Shown piece after piece: positions 1 through 8,123 of a stretch of DNA of 38,193 nt. How positions within the stretch are numbered: the first letter of the stretch is position 1; each line of letters starts with the position of its first letter. Below the pieces are notes generated by a model. It was not told where the DNA came from. It ran no database searches and worked only from the letters and a program-made list of their open reading frames with translations. Made by a program: the position numbers and the translations under genes. Origin of the DNA: Acidobacteriota bacterium (GTDB taxonomy: Bacteria; Acidobacteriota; Terriglobia; Terriglobales; Acidobacteriaceae); contig JAJZGF010000016.1 of assembly GCA_021805025.1 (NCBI GenBank), positions 1 to 38,193 on the forward strand, read 5' to 3'.

Positions 1-998
1 CCGTTGGGATGAAACTCCCAGCGGTGCAGCGAGCGCTCGCATCCATCGAGCGCGGCGTTGGTCCATCCCACGGGTGAGCCCACGGCGGCCAGATGGGCGG
101 CGAGGCGCTGCGGCAGGTGTTCGCCAAGAGCGTGGCGCATGGCGGCTGCATCGCGGCGTGCGTTGGGGGCGAGCAGCGGAGCGAGCAGGTCTGCATCGGG
201 CGCGAGGTCGACGTGAAGAGGCTCGCCGGGTTGCCAGTAACTGGAGGCCTGCAGGATGGCGGGGCCGCTGAGCCCGCGATGGGTGACGAGCAGCTTCTCG
301 CGGAAGTGTGGGCCACGGTCTGCGTACGCCTCGACCATGGCGGAGACTCCGGTGAGCGCGGTCCAGCTTGCTTCCGCGCCGCCGAGGATGAGCGGGACCA
401 GTGCGGGGCGCGGCGGAATGAGGGCGAGGCCGAACTGGCGGGCAAGATGATATGCGAGGCCAGTGGCGCCGAGCCTGGGAATGGAAAGCCCGCCGGTGGC
501 GATGACCAGCGCGGCGGATGCGCACTCGCCCAGCGAGGAGAGCACGCGAAAGCCTTTGGCGGCGTGCTCGACCGCGATGTCGCGGGCATTGAGGAGGAGC
601 TCGACGCTGCCGTTGTTCTCCTGGGCGCAGGCGCATTCGGCGAGGAGCATGTTGAGGATGTCGTGCGCGGAGCGGTCGCAGAAGAGCTGGCCGAGGGTCT
701 TCTCATGCCAGGGAATGTTGTAGCGCTCGACGAGTTCAAGGAAGTGGCGCGGCTGGTAAAGCGCGAGCGCGGACTTGGCGAAGTGCGGGTTGGCGGAGAG
801 AAAGTTTTGCGGGGCGCAGTGGATATTGGTGAAGTTGCAGCGGCCGCCGCCGGAGATGAGGATTTTGCGGCCGGGCCGCGGGTTCGAGTCGAGCAGAGCC
901 ACGCGGCGGCCGCGCTGCCCGGCCATGGAGGCGCAGAAAAGCCCGGCAGCGCCCGCGCCGAGCACGATGACATCGAAATGACGCGGGGTGGAGGGCAT
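1..998 (-). CDS. NAD(P)/FAD-dependent oxidoreductase, BaiN/HI0933 (YhiN) family, 3' end cut by the window
   Basis: I translated this frame directly; it is open from the ATG at 998 to the window edge, about 332 codons of a protein that usually has around 400. The N-terminus has a Rossmann FAD-binding strand-loop (VIVLGAGAAGL, about residues 10-20), followed by an acidic strand end and the family signature PGRKILISGGGRCNFTN near residues 43-59. A second nucleotide-binding type motif, ALVIATGGLSIPRLGATG, lies near residue 155. These are hallmarks of the HI0933-like flavoprotein family, whose substrates are mostly unknown. BaiN is a bile-acid dehydrogenating member, but nothing here predicts that specific reaction. 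The C-terminus lies outside the window. It follows the restriction-modification genes on the same strand after about 100 bp and is probably an independent chromosomal gene. Confidence 0.9.
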   Translation of the reverse strand, partial: MPSTPRHFDVIVLGAGAAGLFCASMAGQRGRRVALLDSNPRPGRKILISGGGRCNFTNIHCAPQNFLSANPHFAKSALALYQPRHFLELVERYNIPWHEKTLGQLFCDRSAHDILNMLLAECACAQENNGSVELLLNARDIAVEHAAKGFRVLSSLGECASAALVIATGGLSIPRLGATGLAYHLARQFGLALIPPRPALVPLILGGAEASWTALTGVSAMVEAYADRGPHFREKLLVTHRGLSGPAILQASSYWQPGEPLHVDLAPDADLLAPLLAPNARRDAAAMRHALGEHLPQRLAAHLAAVGSPVGWTNAALDGCERSLHRWEFHPN

Positions 999-1098
999 TG
1001 GGTTGAGTTCAGGATAGCCGCACGAGGATCGAAAAGCCGAAGGCAGGAGCCACAAGCAGATTCGCGCGAATGGCCGGGAGACCACTGCGCGACGCGGT

Positions 1099-1833
1099 CT
1101 AAATTGACGACCCGGCGATTGCCATCGCTCGCGCTTTGAGTGATGTTAAAAGGCCGAAAAAGGTCAATTCAGCCGACGGCTGGCTGTATTCGCCTACTTT
1201 TGCTGAATCTCGGCTGGATAAAAGTAAAGCTGCGCTGTCATACAGGCGCTCTCGCACCAGCTTGGCCATGAGAATCTCGTATCGCCGGGCGTAGGAAGCC
1301 TGGCGAAACTCAGGAAGGACCGGAAAGTGGGGTTCCTTCACGGCGGCTGGGGTTAAGGATCCGGGCACTTCTTCAAGAACCATGACATTTCCAAGCCATG
1401 GGCGCTGTGTGAGTGAAAATGTGCCTTCGCGGTACGCCGTCCAGATGTCGGCTGCGCTTCCCAGCGACTCCTCAGCCCGGTTATTGAAGTTGTTGCCGAA
1501 GGAGCCCACCTGTGACTTGAACTCCATCGCGGCAATCAACTGACCTTTTGCGACCACAAGCAAATCCCATTTTTTCTCTGCCCGAAACCAGCCCGGAAGC
1601 TCAACCGCGCGGTTGCAAAAGATGTTGGAACGGTCGATGCCGCAGTCAACCAGGAAATCCCGGACAAGTTCGACAAATCCATCCATCTGCTTGCCGCCGG
1701 TTACGGCCCTGCGATTTCCAGCGTCCCTCGCACCGGAGCTGACCCCTTGGCGTTCAGCTTGCTGACCGCGAGTTCCCCAGAATTGCCGAACAGCGCCGCG
1801 CAGACGTTCTTCCCAACAAGGCGGCAGTCTCAC
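1099..1833 (-). CDS. Type II restriction endonuclease, PaeR7I/XhoI family
   Basis: The 244-residue protein closely matches the PaeR7I/XhoI endonuclease family, whose members cleave CTCGAG. Visible family features are AVTGGKQMDGF near residue 43, AVELPGWFR near 76, and the PD-(D/E)xK core: D90 in WDLLVV, then E104 and K106 in AMEFKSQVG, followed by SFGNNFNNR. Length is normal for the family (about 245). The start is a GTG at 1833 that overlaps the methyltransferase stop (GTGA, 1833-1830), so translation is probably coupled and the methylase is made first. This suits a restriction-modification pair, where protection should precede cleavage. CTCGAG specificity is inferred from family membership. 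The pair looks less G+C-rich than the flanking genes, consistent with horizontal acquisition. Confidence 0.9.
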   Translation of the reverse strand: MRLPPCWEERLRGAVRQFWGTRGQQAERQGVSSGARDAGNRRAVTGGKQMDGFVELVRDFLVDCGIDRSNIFCNRAVELPGWFRAEKKWDLLVVAKGQLIAAMEFKSQVGSFGNNFNNRAEESLGSAADIWTAYREGTFSLTQRPWLGNVMVLEEVPGSLTPAAVKEPHFPVLPEFRQASYARRYEILMAKLVRERLYDSAALLLSSRDSAKVGEYSQPSAELTFFGLLTSLKARAMAIAGSSI

Positions 1834-2858
1834 AGCTCCTCCATGTGCATCACTTCCGGCTGCCAGAACAGCCCTCCGGTCTCGCGGTAGAAGCGCGCCA
1901 TGGACATGCGGTGATATTTGCCGCTGATCTCATAGCCGACGCTGTGGCGGCCTGTTCGTGCTGCGGCAATCGCGTTGGTGCCTGAGCCGGAAAATGGATC
2001 GACAACCACATCTCCCGCAAAGCTGAACATCCGTATCAATCGTTCGGCCAGCTCGACGGGGTAGGGCGCTGGATGATCTCTGGTCGAGGCCCCGGTGAGG
2101 CCTGTCCAAATCTGCTGAAACCAGCTTTGGTAGTTCTCGGCGCTGATCGCCGAGAGCAGGCGCTTTGCGGAGGTGGGCTTTCGATAACCGCCCGGCTTGC
2201 GAAACATCAGGATGTACTCGATATCGTTCTTGATTACGGAATTCGGCTCGTAGGGCTTGCCGAGGAAGCCACCTCCGCCGGAGACCTCGTAGGCGGCATT
2301 TGCAATCTTGTGCCAGATGATGGGCGCCAGATTGTCGAAGCCGATTTTTCGGCAAAGCTCCTGTATGGAGGCATGGAGAGGCACGACTGTATGCCGTCCG
2401 TCGTTTTGCCGTCTGGAAAGGCATACATCGCCAACCACGCAAATCAGCCTGCCGCCGGGAACCAGCAGGTCATAACATCGCCGCCATACACGGTCGAGCT
2501 CCGAGAGAAAATCGTCGTAAGCTGCAACGTGACCCAGTTGGCCGCTGGCATCGTCATATTTCTTAAGCGTCCAGTAGGGAGGCGAGGTAAGAATCAGGTG
2601 CGTACCTTCTGGAGCGAGGGAACGCATTTCTCGAGCGTCGCCGCGTACCAGGTAGTGGCTGGTCGGAATCCGGAGCAGCGACTCCTCGATCTGTCTCATT
2701 GCCGCGGCATCGCGCGCAAGACGCGGGATTGCGGTCTGGTCAAGCGATTCGGCCAGGAGCGGTCGAGGTAAAAAGGAAGCCAGGTCCAACTCCGGGATGA
2801 CGATACCACCCGGCTCTGGCTCTTCTCGTCTTGCAGCGAGTCCGCACATGCTTTCCAC
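1830..2858 (-). CDS. Site-specific DNA methyltransferase, beta class (TSPPYW), partner of the PaeR7I-type endonuclease
   Basis: The protein has 342 residues from the GTG at 2858. The ATG at 2849 is an attractive alternative because GGTGGA precedes it at good spacing. Catalytic motif IV is TSPPYW at residues 91-96 and comes before the AdoMet-binding motif I, VVVDPFSGSGTN, near 284-295. That IV-then-I order defines the beta class of amino-methyltransferases. A TSPPYW tetrad region is typical of N4-cytosine enzymes, although some N6-adenine enzymes of this class share it. It should modify the same site as the overlapping endonuclease, presumably CTCGAG. The gene is preceded by about 140 bp without a gene, which contains an imperfect palindrome. 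Confidence 0.9.
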   Translation of the reverse strand: MESMCGLAARREEPEPGGIVIPELDLASFLPRPLLAESLDQTAIPRLARDAAAMRQIEESLLRIPTSHYLVRGDAREMRSLAPEGTHLILTSPPYWTLKKYDDASGQLGHVAAYDDFLSELDRVWRRCYDLLVPGGRLICVVGDVCLSRRQNDGRHTVVPLHASIQELCRKIGFDNLAPIIWHKIANAAYEVSGGGGFLGKPYEPNSVIKNDIEYILMFRKPGGYRKPTSAKRLLSAISAENYQSWFQQIWTGLTGASTRDHPAPYPVELAERLIRMFSFAGDVVVDPFSGSGTNAIAAARTGRHSVGYEISGKYHRMSMARFYRETGGLFWQPEVMHMEEL

Positions 2859-2960
2859 CGTGTCAGCAGTGACTATCTATACGACCGGCTCACTCAGTGT
2901 AGCTTGCCTGCCGTCTAGCGCCGCCCCGCGAATGCGCGCAGAGAAGATTGCGGGAACGGG

Positions 2961-2985
2961 GCGCTGATTCGATCGAAATCAGTGC
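2961..2985. promoter_or_regulatory. Imperfect palindrome upstream of the restriction-modification genes
   Basis: Reading CTGATT-CGATCG-AAATCAG with flanking GC/GC, this near-palindrome sits about 100 bp upstream of the methyltransferase start and just past the stop of the DUF4914-like gene. There is no T-run after it, so it does not look like a classical terminator. It could be an operator for the restriction-modification genes, but no controller protein gene is visible. Confidence 0.25.
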
Positions 2986-2998
2986 CGATTGATTGGTC

Positions 2999-4975
2999 TT
3001 ACCCCTCCTCATCGCGGAACATGGGGTGGGGGATGAGGGGCCGGTAGTCTTCCTGGTGGGCGCCGTCGAGGCAGGCCTCGATGATGCGGCGGCCGAGGGG
3101 ATCGAGGTCGGGGACCAGGAACTGACGGAGTTCGCGGCCAAAGAAATCGCGCCACTGACGTGCGCCTTCTTCATAAACATCCATGCCGCCCTGGAGTTGC
3201 TCGTCAACGCGGAGAAAGACGCGGGCAATCATGGAGCCTTCGATCCGCAGTTGGCGAGGGATATAGCCGAGCAGGGGGCAGAGCGCCTCATCGACCTGCT
3301 CGCGGCCGAAGCGCGCGCTGCCGCGGCGGGCGAGGTATTCGCGGGCGATCCACTCCGCCATGAAGCCGACTTTCCACGCGCCGATGTACTGGTTGGGGAT
3401 GAGGACGTAGCGCGTCTCAGGGGTTTCGACGATCTGGCGGAGGAGCAGGTTGGCCTGATCGACGCGGCGGCCGGTGGCGAAGGCCCAGTAGGAGCCGACG
3501 CCCTCGGACTGCATCTCGCGCGATTTCTGTGTCTGGATGCTGGGGTTGGCGTGGCCGCGCGGGGCGACAAGCCGCCACAGCCAGGCGAGTGCGGGGCTGA
3601 GGACATGGAACATGCCGAGGATGCCGTAGAGCGGGCTGTCGCGATGCGTAGGCGGGCAGCGCACGCCGAAGCTGCGCACGTCGACGGCGCGCGGGCCGCT
3701 GAGGACGTCCTCGATCATGCGGCGGGGCAGGATGACGCGCGGATTGGGACAGAGCTTGCCGGGCGCGTCCTCGACGTGTTCCCACGTGAGGCAGTTGCCG
3801 CCTGGGACGATGTAGTGGTTGAGGAAGATGAGCGGCTCGGGCGGATCGATGCAGAGGCGCTCGAGATTGGGCGCGGTGCCGTAGCGGCGGATGTGGTCGA
3901 CGCGGACGAACCAGGCATTTTCCGCATCGGCAATGGTGAGGCGGCCGCTTGCGCCCTGGTAGCTCGGGTGGGCGCAGGCCATGTCGTCGGCGATGGGGCG
4001 CAGGTGGCAGGCCTCGGGCAGGTTCAGGGTGCGCTCCTCCTGCGTGATGACATTGCGGCCGATGAGCAGGCGTCCGTCTTCCATGCGGTGGATGTGCTCG
4101 GTCATTTCACTTTTGCCGCCGCCCGAGGCGCCCTCGTGCATGAGGACCAGTTGATTTTCGTAGGGCGTGACGACGGCGACGGCGGCGCAATGGTTGGTGG
4201 TCCATCCCTCGCGCTCGCCGCGGTCCAGCAGCATGGAGTAGACGCCCTTTTTCGCGCTGGGGCCGGGGTAGAGGTTGTAGGCGAAGATCTCCTGATGGGT
4301 TGCGGTGCGGTCATGCACGACGACCTGTCGGCCGTCGAAGTGGGTATGGCGGAAGGGCGGCGCGACGAAGAGGACGCCGCCGGTGATTTTGAAATCGGCG
4401 GGAAGCCTGCTGCGGGGAATCATACCCTGGAGATCGGCCAGCGTGGCGGCGAAGAAGGCGGCCTGGCGCGGGACGATGAGCAGCGCGCCGTAGCGGAGCG
4501 CGTCCGCGCCGGCGTAAAAAGGCATGGCGACCAGCTCCTGCGTCTTGAGCCAGTCGAGCGTCTGTTGACGAGTCTTGTCGAAGGGATGGCCGAAGCGGTC
4601 CTGATAGCGCGGCTTGTCGGTGGGCAGGTTGTCGCCGATGACCATGGCATCCGGGTCGCGGCGTCGCATGGCGGGATCGGGGAAGTTGATGGCCAGGCCG
4701 TTGCGGGCCTTGGTGACGATGGCTTCGACGATGCGGCCGACGCCCTGGGCCTGAAAGGTGGCCTCATAGACGCCGTGATCGTCGCGGTTGCCGTGACGCC
4801 AGTCGGTGGCGCCGGTGGCGCGGCCCAGAGCCCAGTCGAGCAACTGCTGGCGATTTTCCGGCGTCTGCACCAGCGGCGCGGCGGAGAGCACCTCGTGGAC
4901 GTGGGCCGGCAGGTCCATCTCCGGCCAGCAGGACTGGAAGTCAAGGAAGGGCTCAGGTGCGACGGTGGCGGTCAT
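2999..4975 (-). CDS. PEPCK-like P-loop protein, DUF4914-like
   Basis: The 658-residue protein has one clear nucleotide-binding motif, GASGGGKSE at about residues 282-290. It resembles the kinase-1a loop of ATP-dependent phosphoenolpyruvate carboxykinases (GxSGxGKT) and is followed by a PEPCK-like arrangement (EMTEHI, LIGRNVITQEE). The overall sequence matches my memory of the uncharacterised DUF4914 family, which has a PEPCK-type fold; no substrate is established. There is no signal peptide or membrane segment, so it is probably cytosolic. The start ATG at 4975 is preceded by GGAAAGG on the minus strand, slightly far away. The preceding 195 bp hold no gene I can support. The long plus-strand reading frame across this gene is a G+C artefact. 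Confidence 0.75.
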   Translation of the reverse strand: MTATVAPEPFLDFQSCWPEMDLPAHVHEVLSAAPLVQTPENRQQLLDWALGRATGATDWRHGNRDDHGVYEATFQAQGVGRIVEAIVTKARNGLAINFPDPAMRRRDPDAMVIGDNLPTDKPRYQDRFGHPFDKTRQQTLDWLKTQELVAMPFYAGADALRYGALLIVPRQAAFFAATLADLQGMIPRSRLPADFKITGGVLFVAPPFRHTHFDGRQVVVHDRTATHQEIFAYNLYPGPSAKKGVYSMLLDRGEREGWTTNHCAAVAVVTPYENQLVLMHEGASGGGKSEMTEHIHRMEDGRLLIGRNVITQEERTLNLPEACHLRPIADDMACAHPSYQGASGRLTIADAENAWFVRVDHIRRYGTAPNLERLCIDPPEPLIFLNHYIVPGGNCLTWEHVEDAPGKLCPNPRVILPRRMIEDVLSGPRAVDVRSFGVRCPPTHRDSPLYGILGMFHVLSPALAWLWRLVAPRGHANPSIQTQKSREMQSEGVGSYWAFATGRRVDQANLLLRQIVETPETRYVLIPNQYIGAWKVGFMAEWIAREYLARRGSARFGREQVDEALCPLLGYIPRQLRIEGSMIARVFLRVDEQLQGGMDVYEEGARQWRDFFGRELRQFLVPDLDPLGRRIIEACLDGAHQEDYRPLIPHPMFRDEEG

Positions 4976-5170
4976 GGGGGCAGCCTTTCCGGAGAGGAAT
5001 ATGGACTGGATTCCCGCGCAGCGCCAGAAAGTCCATAAAGCTTTTATCGCATCCCATGGTAGAGATGGCAGTGCGCTTCGTCACAGACGAGAAAGCGCGG
5101 GCTGGGAGCGGCCGCCGGAGGCGTGGAGGACGGCTGCCGCAGTGCGGGCATCATGGCTTGCAATGGGAAT

Positions 5171-5914
5171 CTATGAGCCCCCGCCGTAACCCTGGACGCG
5201 AAGGAGCAAGCCGGTGCCGCTGCGTAATTGCAACGGACCGTTTTCCGAGACGAGAAGGATGTCTCCGACAGGGGTGGTGCGACCGGAGTGGGCGATGCGA
5301 AGCTGGGGATAGCCGTAGACTCCGCAGGCGTCAGAAGAAAAAAGCCAGAGGGCCTGCGGCCGGCTGTTGCCTGCCACGATGCCGCGACAGGGTTTTCCCG
5401 GTTGAATGCGGGGCAGGGCGAGGACGCCGTTGGGGACGGGCTGTCCGACGATGGTGAGGCCGGAGGTGACCGGGCCGCCGCCGCGGTAGACCTGCTCGCC
5501 GCCGATCTGCTGCGTGGTGGCTGTCTCCGGTGTGGTGCCGCGATCTGCCATGTCCTCGGGAACCTGGGCTTCCTCGACCTCAAGAAACGAGACGAGCGCG
5601 CGCAGGTCAACCTGCAGGGGGATGCGTTGGCGGCGTGAATTCAGGCTGTCGAAGCGCAGCTCAACGCGGGCCCGCCCATTCTGCAACGTCCCGACCTGCA
5701 CCACGTGCCCTATGACCTTTGCGCCGCGATGAATCGACGTGCCGGGAATGTTCTGCATCACGATGGCCTGGATGGTCTGGCCGGGACGCGCCTTGCGGCT
5801 GTCGAGGCTTTTATCGAGGCTGACGGGCAGCAGGGCGCCTGCGGGCAGCGCGCTCTGCGCCACGGCGGCAAGCGGCAGCAAAAGAGCGGCGATCCCTATC
5901 CACGTGCATCGCAA
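5171..5914 (-). CDS. Secreted protein of unknown function
   Basis: I place the start at a TTG at 5914, giving 247 residues. It has GGGAGG five bases upstream (5925-5920), and the N-terminus becomes a clean signal peptide: MRCTWIG, a hydrophobic run, then AVAQ with cleavage after AQ. Longer in-frame starts at 6004 or 6112 would put about 30-65 basic, low-complexity residues before the signal and would run toward the divergent phosphatase gene. The mature part starts with LPAGALLPVSLDKSLDSRKARPGQTI and continues with a beta-rich region (GAKVIGHVVQV). Similar short secreted proteins occur in acidobacteria as I recall; no function is known. A second low-complexity half ends in GYGGGS. Confidence 0.7.
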   Translation of the reverse strand: MRCTWIGIAALLLPLAAVAQSALPAGALLPVSLDKSLDSRKARPGQTIQAIVMQNIPGTSIHRGAKVIGHVVQVGTLQNGRARVELRFDSLNSRRQRIPLQVDLRALVSFLEVEEAQVPEDMADRGTTPETATTQQIGGEQVYRGGGPVTSGLTIVGQPVPNGVLALPRIQPGKPCRGIVAGNSRPQALWLFSSDACGVYGYPQLRIAHSGRTTPVGDILLVSENGPLQLRSGTGLLLRVQGYGGGS

Positions 5915-6098
5915 ACTGACCTCCCAACGCACGCGACTGCTGCGTTCCTGTTGCTTTGGATTGGCGGGGCGGCGAGAAGGATGTCGATGCGCGCGAAAAT
6001 TCATCTTGACGGCGGTGTCGGCGCGGCTCGGCGGGCGTCTTTGCCGGTTCTTACAAATTAGCTCCAAAGCTTTCGAACAAAGTGAGTATGCTGTTGCC

Positions 6099-8036
6099 AT
6101 GTTTCCCCGCATGTCGAACCGACTCGGGACCGCGCTCCTCTTGCTATGTGCCGTATGTGCGCCCCGGTTGCGGGCCGAGGCGGCGTCGTCGCCGGTTGTT
6201 CGCTACCACTTTGGCGACGACCCGGACGGCAAGCTGGGCTGGGCCGATCCGGATTTCGACGACATCGCGTGGCCGGTGGCGCAGCAGGGGCGGTGGCTAG
6301 AGCCGCCCTTTTACTCGGATGGATTTGTCTGGGTGCGGGTGCAGGTGCCGGTGCGCAGGGATGCGGCCGGCCCGCTCGCCGTGCAAATCAGCAACCAGAG
6401 TGCCTTCCTGATAGCGGAGGAACTGTTTGTGAATGGCGTGCCCGTTGGCCGTCAAGGCAGCCTGCCGCCCCAGGCCGCGCCTGTTGCTTACGCGAGAAGC
6501 GCTGTTTTTGACTTGCCTCCCGGCGCCGCCGGCAAGGGAACGACTGCAGCGGTGGCGTTGCGAGCCTGGTATCCGCCCGGCGTCCGCTCACGAGCCGGCG
6601 CCACCGCGGTGTTCGCCGTCGACGAAAGCCGGAACCTGCATCTGGAGCTGCGTGCGAATCATTTCGCTGCGTTGATAGGAGATGGCCCGAATCTGGCCCT
6701 CAACGCCATCATTTTTCTTCTGGGAGCCGGCCTGATCCTTTTTTGGCGTTGGGCCGGCGGGCGCGATCTGCTGGTGTGCAGTTGGATGCTGATGGCCGCG
6801 TCGCTCATGCCGCTCTGGGGCGCTTCCGTCAGCCTTGGGCTGGTTGCGGTTTCGCTGTGGACATACTCCCTGGTGTATGTAGGCCTGCAGGCGCTTTCGA
6901 TGGCGGCGACTGTCGAACTGGTCTGGGCAGTTCATAACCTGCGTGCTCTCGGATTGAAGCGCCTGTACCATGCCTCGTGGGTGATCGGCAATTCGACCTT
7001 CCTGATTCTAAGCCTGGGGGTGAAACCGTCGCCGATCGTTTTCTGGTCGCACCAGGCAATGATGCCGGCGCTGTTGTGCTTCGATTCCATCCAAATCGCA
7101 GTGAATCTATGGGCGTTGATTGCAAGACGGGCGAACGGCCTGGTCGCCGCCGCGATGATCGTCATTCCGGTGACGGACCTGCTGCAGAATTATGGAAACC
7201 TGCGCGGCGTGCATATCGGGCCGTTCTATGAGACGTATTTCGGGCTGTCGCTCTTTCTGTGCGAGTTTGCGCTGTTTGCGATGCTTGGCCAGCGCGCGTG
7301 GAAGGCATGGCGGGCGCGCGATGAGCTGCGCGTGGAGTTTGACGCCGCCCGCGAGGTGCAGGAGCAGCTGGTTGCTCCGGCGATGGATGTGCCGGGGTTC
7401 AGGATTGAGAGCGTCTATGCGCCGGCGAAGCAGGTGGGCGGGGATTTTTTTCGCGTGCTGCCGGGTAGCGATGGATCGGTGCTGGTGGTGGTGGGCGACG
7501 TGAGCGGCAAGGGGCTGAAGGCGGCGATGACGGTGAGCGCAATCGTGGGCGCGTTGCGCGGTTGCAACCTGCGCGGGCCGAGGGAGGTTCTGGAGTACTT
7601 GAACCGCGTGCTCTATGGACAGGTGAGTGGATTCGTGACCTGCTCTGCGACGCTGATTGCGGGGGACGGCGAGATGACCCACGCCAACGCGGGGAATCCG
7701 GCTCCCTATCGCAATGGCGAGGAGATGCCGGTTGGAACGGGTCTGCCGCTGGGGATTCTGCAGGAAAGCCGCTACGCGGAGACGCATTGCCAGCTTGGTC
7801 CCGGCGACCGGCTCACGTTTGTGTCGGACGGCATTGTGGAGGCGCGGAATCGGACGGGCGAGCTCTTCGGTTTTGATCGGACGCAGGCGATGAGCGGCGC
7901 AGGCGCGCAGGCTCTGGCGCAGGCCGCCATCGATTTCGGCCAGGACGACGATATTACGGTGCTGACTGTGACGCGGTGGACGGATGGCGGGGCACGCCAG
8001 GCACCGCAGGCAGCTCCGGCGCTTGTGCCGGCTTGA
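6099..8036 (+). CDS. Membrane-sensor SpoIIE/PP2C-type serine phosphatase (RsbU-like)
   Basis: Starting at ATG 6099 (ATG 6111 is equally possible) the protein has about 645 residues. It begins with a signal sequence (residues 1-28), then an exported beta-rich sensor domain to about 185. Seven or so hydrophobic helices follow between 195 and 400, a layout like the 7TM-DISM sensors. A short helix (VEFDAAREVQEQL) leads into a SpoIIE-type PP2C domain from about 430 with the metal-site motifs QVGGDFF, GDVSGKG, GNPAPY, SDGIVEARN and DDDITVLTV. Such enzymes dephosphorylate the STAS antagonist of an anti-sigma factor. It heads a four-gene plus-strand set that ends with exactly that kinase and antagonist. 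The N-terminal extension back to 5739 overlaps the divergent gene and is not coding. Confidence 0.9.
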   Translation: MFPRMSNRLGTALLLLCAVCAPRLRAEAASSPVVRYHFGDDPDGKLGWADPDFDDIAWPVAQQGRWLEPPFYSDGFVWVRVQVPVRRDAAGPLAVQISNQSAFLIAEELFVNGVPVGRQGSLPPQAAPVAYARSAVFDLPPGAAGKGTTAAVALRAWYPPGVRSRAGATAVFAVDESRNLHLELRANHFAALIGDGPNLALNAIIFLLGAGLILFWRWAGGRDLLVCSWMLMAASLMPLWGASVSLGLVAVSLWTYSLVYVGLQALSMAATVELVWAVHNLRALGLKRLYHASWVIGNSTFLILSLGVKPSPIVFWSHQAMMPALLCFDSIQIAVNLWALIARRANGLVAAAMIVIPVTDLLQNYGNLRGVHIGPFYETYFGLSLFLCEFALFAMLGQRAWKAWRARDELRVEFDAAREVQEQLVAPAMDVPGFRIESVYAPAKQVGGDFFRVLPGSDGSVLVVVGDVSGKGLKAAMTVSAIVGALRGCNLRGPREVLEYLNRVLYGQVSGFVTCSATLIAGDGEMTHANAGNPAPYRNGEEMPVGTGLPLGILQESRYAETHCQLGPGDRLTFVSDGIVEARNRTGELFGFDRTQAMSGAGAQALAQAAIDFGQDDDITVLTVTRWTDGGARQAPQAAPALVPA

Positions 8037-8123
8037 TGGGAGGCGGCGGGATGCGCGGTCTTGAATTGGTATCGGGCTGCGCGAGCGTCGTGGTAGAGTG
8101 AAATCCCGCGGAGGTCGCTGTAG

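Noticed and set aside
93-1139. 348-codon plus-strand open frame
   Set aside because: It lies antisense to a flavoprotein with clear FAD motifs; a G+C-driven shadow.
2993-5038. 681-codon plus-strand open frame
   Set aside because: It is antisense to the P-loop protein and has low-complexity Ala/Asp/Gly-rich translation with no recognisable motif.
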